This document shows, one piece after another, positions 60,432 to 64,000 of a stretch of 64,000 bases of DNA. Below the pieces are notes generated by a model. That model made no database searches. It was given only the letters and a program-made list of their open reading frames with translations, and was not told where the DNA came from. The translations under genes were made by a program, and so were the position numbers. The stretch lies in the NCBI RefSeq assembly GCF_003337485.1, contig NZ_QPJJ01000013.1, forward strand, positions 24,698-88,697, given 5' to 3'. Source of the stretch: Saliterribacillus persicus. GTDB taxonomy: Bacteria; Bacillota; Bacilli; Bacillales; Amphibacillaceae. Each line of letters opens with the position of its first letter. Positions within the stretch are counted from its first letter, which is position 1.

Positions 60432-62126
60432 ATGGCTTATCAAGCTCTATATCGTGTTTGGCGACCGAAAAACTTTGAAGATGTGGTTGGGCAAACACAT
60501 ATCACGCGTACACTACAAAATGCGATTATGCAGGATAAATTTTCACATGCTTACTTATTTTCTGGCCCTCGCGGTACAGGGAAAACAAGTGCAGCAAAAA
60601 TATTTGCCAAAGCCATTAATTGTGAAAAGGCACCGGCGCTAGAGCCATGTAATGCTTGTTCAGCTTGTCTAGGTATACAAGACGGATCAATTTCTGATGT
60701 AATGGAGATTGATGCAGCCTCTAATAATGGTGTAGAGCAAATTCGTGATATTCGCGATAAAGTTAAATATGCCCCTAGTTCTGTAAAGTATAAGGTATAT
60801 ATTATTGATGAAGTACATATGCTTTCGATTGGAGCGTTTAATGCGTTACTAAAGACATTAGAAGAGCCGCCGAAGCATGTGGTCTTTATTTTAGCAACGA
60901 CAGAACCGCATAAAATCCCTTTAACCATCATCTCTAGATGCCAACGCTTTGATTTTAAACGAATCTCGCAGCTTTCGATGGTAAATAGGATGCAAACAAT
61001 TCTTAACCAGGAAGAGATTGAGGTGTCACCAGAAGCACTTGGTGTTGTGGCGCTCGCTGCTGAAGGTGGTATGCGTGACGCGCTTAGTCTTCTAGATCAA
61101 GCGATCTCCTACAGTGAAGAACGTGTGGAAGTCGAAGATGTATTAGCTGTTACTGGCTCTGTTTCCCAAAAGGAATTAGCAGAAATTATCGATGTAATGT
61201 ACCAACAGAATGTCCAACAGGGCTTGCTTCAAGTAGATCAGCTCATTCAAGATGGTAAAGACCCATCTCGTTTTGTTTATGATCTTATCTATTACCTACG
61301 TGATTGTTTGCTCTATCAAGCGTCACCCGAGCTCGAAGATATTTTAGAGCGGGCAATTGTTGATGATCATTTCTTAGAATTAACAAAGAAGGTAGACGCA
61401 GCATGGATCCAACGTGCTATTCAAGAGTTGAATTTATGTCTGCAAGAAATTAAATGGACAACAAGCCCGAAGGTATTTATTGAAGTAGCTATTTTGAAAA
61501 TTTCAGATAGTGCACCTAAAGTAGTCGCAGATCATGCACAAAGCGATGATAAAAAGCTGCTACAGCTAGAAGAAAAGCTTCATCAACTAGAGTCAAAGCT
61601 AGAAAATATAAAAGCAGCACCAGCACAAGATGCCCGACCAAGTTCAAGCCCTGCTCCTAAAAGGCAAAATACTGGTGGGAAAAATACGTATAAAGTTCCG
61701 TATGAAAGAATACGGCAAGTGCTAGCGGATGCGTCTAAAGAGCATTTAAAAGAAGTGCAGGGTCAGTGGGCTAACTTTAAAGATGCGTTAAAGATGAAAA
61801 ACAGACCAGCACATGCTACGATTCAAAATAGTCAACCTAGTGCGGCATCAAGTCAGGCAGTTATCCTTTCCTTTAAATATGAGATACACTGTTCACTTGC
61901 ACTAGAGCATCAACAAACGATAGAATTATTATTAGCGGAAATGCTAAATAAAGAAATTCGCTTCATTCCCATACCAGAGGAAAATTGGTTAAAGCTAAGG
62001 GAAGAGTATATCAAGAAACAACGTCAGGAGGATCCTGACGGTGAAGCGGACGAGGAAGAAGAGGAAGATCCTCTTGTTAGTGAAGCACGAAAGTTAGTTG
62101 GAGAAGAATTGTTAGAAATTCAAGAT
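60432..62126 (+). CDS. dnaX: DNA polymerase III subunits gamma and tau
   Basis: The clamp-loader motor. About 565 residues from the ATG at 60432 (AAAGGGG upstream). MAYQALYRVWRPKNFEDVVG opens the protein, Walker A GPRGTGKT is at 45-52, the zinc ligands are C64, C73, C76 and C79, and TTEPHKIP plus SRCQRFDF carry sensor 1 and the arginine finger. The C-terminal part has a coiled coil (about 375-400), a Pro/Ser-rich linker and an acidic end. It heads dnaX-ebfC-recR-yaaL-bofA. I see no slippage site that I would trust for making a short gamma form. Confidence 0.97.
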
Positions 62127-62150
62127 TAAATTTATTTAGGAGGAATGACC

Positions 62151-62474
62151 ATGCGTGGTGGAGGAAATATGAATAAAATGATGAAACAAATGCAAAAAAT
62201 GCAAAAGGATATGATGGAAGCTCAAGAAGAATTACAGGATATGTCGTTTGAAGCAACCGCTGGTGGTGGTATGGTAAAAGTAACGGCAAATGGTAAAAAG
62301 GAAATTACCGATATTGAAATCAATGAAGAAGTAGTAGACCCAGATGATGTAGAAATGCTACAAGATCTAATTTTAGCAGCAACAAATGAAGTACTAAAAG
62401 AAGTAGAAGAAAAAACGAACGATAAGATGGGGCAATTCACAAAAGGATTAAACTTACCTGGAGGAATGTTCTAG
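62151..62474 (+). CDS. ebfC: Nucleoid-associated protein EbfC/YbaB
   Basis: A small DNA-binding dimer of 107 residues. The N-terminal helix is Met-rich ([15 protein letters not shown]). The family core is [20 protein letters not shown] and ends GMF. The ATG at 62151 has AGGAGG seven bases upstream; an ATG two codons earlier touches that site. It always lies between dnaX and recR. Its exact role is unclear, although nucleoid structuring and recombination have been proposed. Confidence 0.95.
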   Translation: MRGGGNMNKMMKQMQKMQKDMMEAQEELQDMSFEATAGGGMVKVTANGKKEITDIEINEEVVDPDDVEMLQDLILAATNEVLKEVEEKTNDKMGQFTKGLNLPGGMF

Positions 62475-62486
62475 GAGGAATGCTAG

Positions 62487-63083
62487 ATGTATTATCCAGA
62501 ACCAATATCAAAGTTGATTGACAGCTTTACAAAATTGCCAGGAATTGGACCAAAGACAGCAGTCCGCCTGGCTTTCTTTGTTTTAAATATGAAAGAAGAC
62601 GATGTATTAGATTTTGCCAAAGCTTTGGTAAGTGCCAAACGAGAGCTAACACATTGTACCAATTGTGGTCACATTACGGATCAAGATCCTTGTTCTATTT
62701 GCCAGGATACCCAGCGTGATGAAGCATTGGTATGTGTTGTGCAAGATCCTAAAGATGTAATTGCAATGGAAAAAATGAAAGAATTCAATGGAAGGTATCA
62801 TGTCTTGCATGGAGCTATTTCTCCTATGGACGGGATTGGACCAGAAGATATTAATGTGCCAAGTCTAATCAATCGATTAAAAGATGAATCCATTAAAGAA
62901 TTGATATTAGCAACAAATCCTAATATCGAAGGAGAAGCAACAGCCATGTATATTTCTAGACTCGTGAAGCCCTCTGGACTTAAAATCACAAGAATTGCTC
63001 ATGGCTTACCAATGGGTGGAGATCTAGAATATGCGGATGAAGTAACGCTTTCTAAAGCTCTAGAAGGACGACGAGAACTTTAA
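62487..63083 (+). CDS. recR: Recombination mediator RecR
   Basis: It acts with RecF and RecO to load RecA on gapped DNA. 198 residues. The helix-hairpin-helix is [14 protein letters not shown], the zinc finger uses C57, C60, C69 and C72, and the TOPRIM domain has [12 protein letters not shown] and the [15 protein letters not shown]lu region. AGGAGGAA precedes the ATG, 12 bases after ebfC. Confidence 0.98.
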   Translation: MYYPEPISKLIDSFTKLPGIGPKTAVRLAFFVLNMKEDDVLDFAKALVSAKRELTHCTNCGHITDQDPCSICQDTQRDEALVCVVQDPKDVIAMEKMKEFNGRYHVLHGAISPMDGIGPEDINVPSLINRLKDESIKELILATNPNIEGEATAMYISRLVKPSGLKITRIAHGLPMGGDLEYADEVTLSKALEGRREL

Positions 63084-63098
63084 TAGTAGGTGATGAAG

Positions 63099-63317
63099 GT
63101 GTTCGACTCTAAAAAAATTAAAAAAGACATGCTAGACCAAGAAATACTAGATACAATTTTTTCGTTGAAGAAGGAGTGGCACGAACTGCAGTTTATTATG
63201 GATCGTAGTGTAGAGCCAACTGAAGAAGGGTTACACGAATTAGCTGTTGTAAAGGCTAAATACTTCTTTCTTTTAAGAGAGGCAAGAAATAGAAACTTAT
63301 CAGCAATGAGGAAATAA
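63099..63317 (+). CDS. yaaL: YaaL family protein (DUF2508)
   Basis: About 72 residues, largely helical and charged, with the family end ELAVVKAKYFFLLREARNRN. The GTG at 63099 aligns best with relatives; a GTG at 63090 and ATG at 63093 overlap the AGGTGATG ribosome site. It lies between recR and bofA, its conserved place. Function is unknown. Confidence 0.88.
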   Translation: MFDSKKIKKDMLDQEILDTIFSLKKEWHELQFIMDRSVEPTEEGLHELAVVKAKYFFLLREARNRNLSAMRK

Positions 63318-63402
63318 TATAACTATTACAAAGATACGTTCTAACTGATTAGCTATAATCATATGTTTATAGAAAGGTTATAGTGAAAGGGGACAAGTTA
63401 AA

Positions 63403-63666
63403 ATGAGTGTCTGGGTTATTAGTGGTTTCATTGTAGCTATTGTTTTGCTTTTAACCGTGGGTGTTTCTAAAAAAGGTTTAAGCATCATCGGAAGCGGCTT
63501 TAGTAAACTTGCTATAGGTGTTTTAATGTTATTCTTTTTGAATTTATTTGGAGCTTATTTTGGAATTCATATTCCTATTAACGCTTTTACGGCAATTATC
63601 GTAGGATTCTTAGGACTTGCGGGAATCGTTTCACTCTCAGCTTTACATTTGTTTATTCTTAGCTAG
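63403..63666 (+). CDS. bofA: Pro-sigma-K processing inhibitor BofA
   Basis: An integral membrane protein that, with SpoIVFA, holds the SpoIVFB protease inactive until the forespore signal arrives. 87 residues with two to three hydrophobic helices (about 3-20, 33-52 and 58-85). The family features NLFGAYFGIHIPIN and TAIIVGFLGLAGI are present. AAAGGGG precedes the ATG. It supports a true spore former and is the last gene before the rRNA operon. Confidence 0.95.
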   Translation: MSVWVISGFIVAIVLLLTVGVSKKGLSIIGSGFSKLAIGVLMLFFLNLFGAYFGIHIPINAFTAIIVGFLGLAGIVSLSALHLFILS

Positions 63667-63690
63667 ACTAAACAAATGATCATATAAAGA

Positions 63691-63735
63691 CAGACTACCT
63701 TCCATGTTATTGGGGATGAGGTAGTCTGTTTTATT
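63691..63735 (+). terminator. bofA terminator
   Basis: CAGACTACCT (63691-63700) pairs perfectly with AGGTAGTCTG (63719-63728), then TTTTATTTTT. Confidence 0.88.
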
Positions 63736-63762
63736 TTTATCTATGAAAATTATGATTTATGG

Positions 63763-63791
63763 TTGTATTGGTAGTTTGTATGTGTTATATT
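63763..63791 (+). promoter_or_regulatory. rRNA operon promoter P1
   Basis: TTGTAT (63763-63768), 17 bases, TATATT (63786-63791), about 200 bases before 16S. Confidence 0.6.
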
Positions 63792-63847
63792 ATTCTAGTC
63801 GCCAAAAAAACAAACAACTTTATTAAAAAATGATTTTAAAATAGTTG

Positions 63848-63877
63848 TTGACTTTTTCAGGTGATTAATGGTATGAT
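63848..63877 (+). promoter_or_regulatory. rRNA operon promoter P2
   Basis: TTGACT (63848-63853), 18 bases, TATGAT (63872-63877). Tandem promoters are usual for Bacillus rrn operons. Confidence 0.8.
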
Positions 63878-63907
63878 ATATAAGCTGTCGTTTTGAGATA
63901 GCAATAT

Positions 63908-63920
63908 TGATCTTTGAAAA
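63908..63920 (+). promoter_or_regulatory. rrn antitermination boxA-like site
   Basis: TGATCTTTGAAAA followed by CTGAAC is the sequence that usually stands in Bacillus rrn leaders before 16S, where Nus factors assemble. Confidence 0.65.
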
Positions 63921-63989
63921 CTGAACAGAACAACCAGTATGTCAAGTAAGAAATTAAGCTAGTTAAGTTTAGAGCAATCGAGCTCACAT

Positions 63990-64000
63990 ATTATGGAGAG
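63990..64000 (+). rRNA. 16S rRNA, first ~11 bases
   Basis: The window ends in TTATGGAGAG, the normal start of Bacillus 16S rRNA (continuing TTTGATCCTGGCTCAG, not seen here). Partial, at the window edge. Confidence 0.85.

Overview
The window is the replication-origin region of a low-GC, endospore-forming member of the Bacillaceae. The gene order is the classical one: dnaB-rplI-gdpP-yybS, rpsR-ssb-rpsF, ychF, parB-parA-noc-rsmG-mnmG-mnmE-jag-yidC-rnpA-rpmH, oriC, dnaA-dnaN-yaaA-recF-remB-gyrB-gyrA, guaB-dacA-pdxS-pdxT-serS, and then dnaX-ebfC-recR-yaaL-bofA running into an rRNA operon. Sporulation genes (bofA, a gerA-type operon, yaaH, noc, yidC/spoIIIJ) show a spore former. AT-rich spacers, frequent TTG/GTG starts and the acidic GyrA tail fit the Oceanobacillus/Virgibacillus/Gracilibacillus side of the family. 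That placement is inference; 16S is cut off after about 11 bases.

Left arm (1-29.9 kb, mostly minus strand, so leading strand away from oriC). The first 5.3 kb is more variable: two small membrane proteins, a methyltransferase behind a near-perfect Fur box, purA with paired PurR boxes, and a divergent SDR/LysR pair sharing superimposed promoters. The replication and translation block dnaB-rplI-gdpP-yybS follows, then a HAD hydrolase, serA under a T-box, the rpsF-ssb-rpsR operon, ychF, small membrane proteins, the chromosome partition genes parA/parB, noc with two parS sites, tRNA modification genes, and the jag-yidC-rnpA-rpmH end of the origin cluster.

Origin (about 30.1-32.1 kb). DnaA boxes flank dnaA on both sides. 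The dnaA-dnaN gap carries the box / GC cluster / ATT-ACT trio / AT-rich layout of a Bacillus unwinding region. A further palindromic pair of perfect DnaA boxes lies 2.4 kb to the left, between jag and mnmE.

Right arm (32-64 kb, mostly plus strand). It holds dnaN to gyrA, an HD-GYP-like protein, guaB, dacA, PLP synthase (pdxS/pdxT), T-box-controlled serS with an adjacent tRNA-Ser(UGA), proC and tRNA-Arg(CCU). Then comes a minus-strand germinant-receptor operon (A-B-C plus an overlooked 54-codon two-helix gene) behind a sigma-G-like promoter. It is followed by CcpA-controlled acsA, hmp with its NsrR operator and nsrR, yaaH, an isochorismatase, tadA, SRP RNA, dnaX (behind a coupled 22-codon leader ORF), ebfC, recR, yaaL, bofA and the promoters of an rRNA operon.

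I found no CRISPR array, prophage, intact insertion sequence or defence island. The items most worth a second look are small or regulatory: parS built into a terminator, the extra DnaA-box palindrome, the Fur-linked methyltransferase, the hidden small ORFs, the superimposed divergent promoters and the 20-bp-period CGAATAT array.
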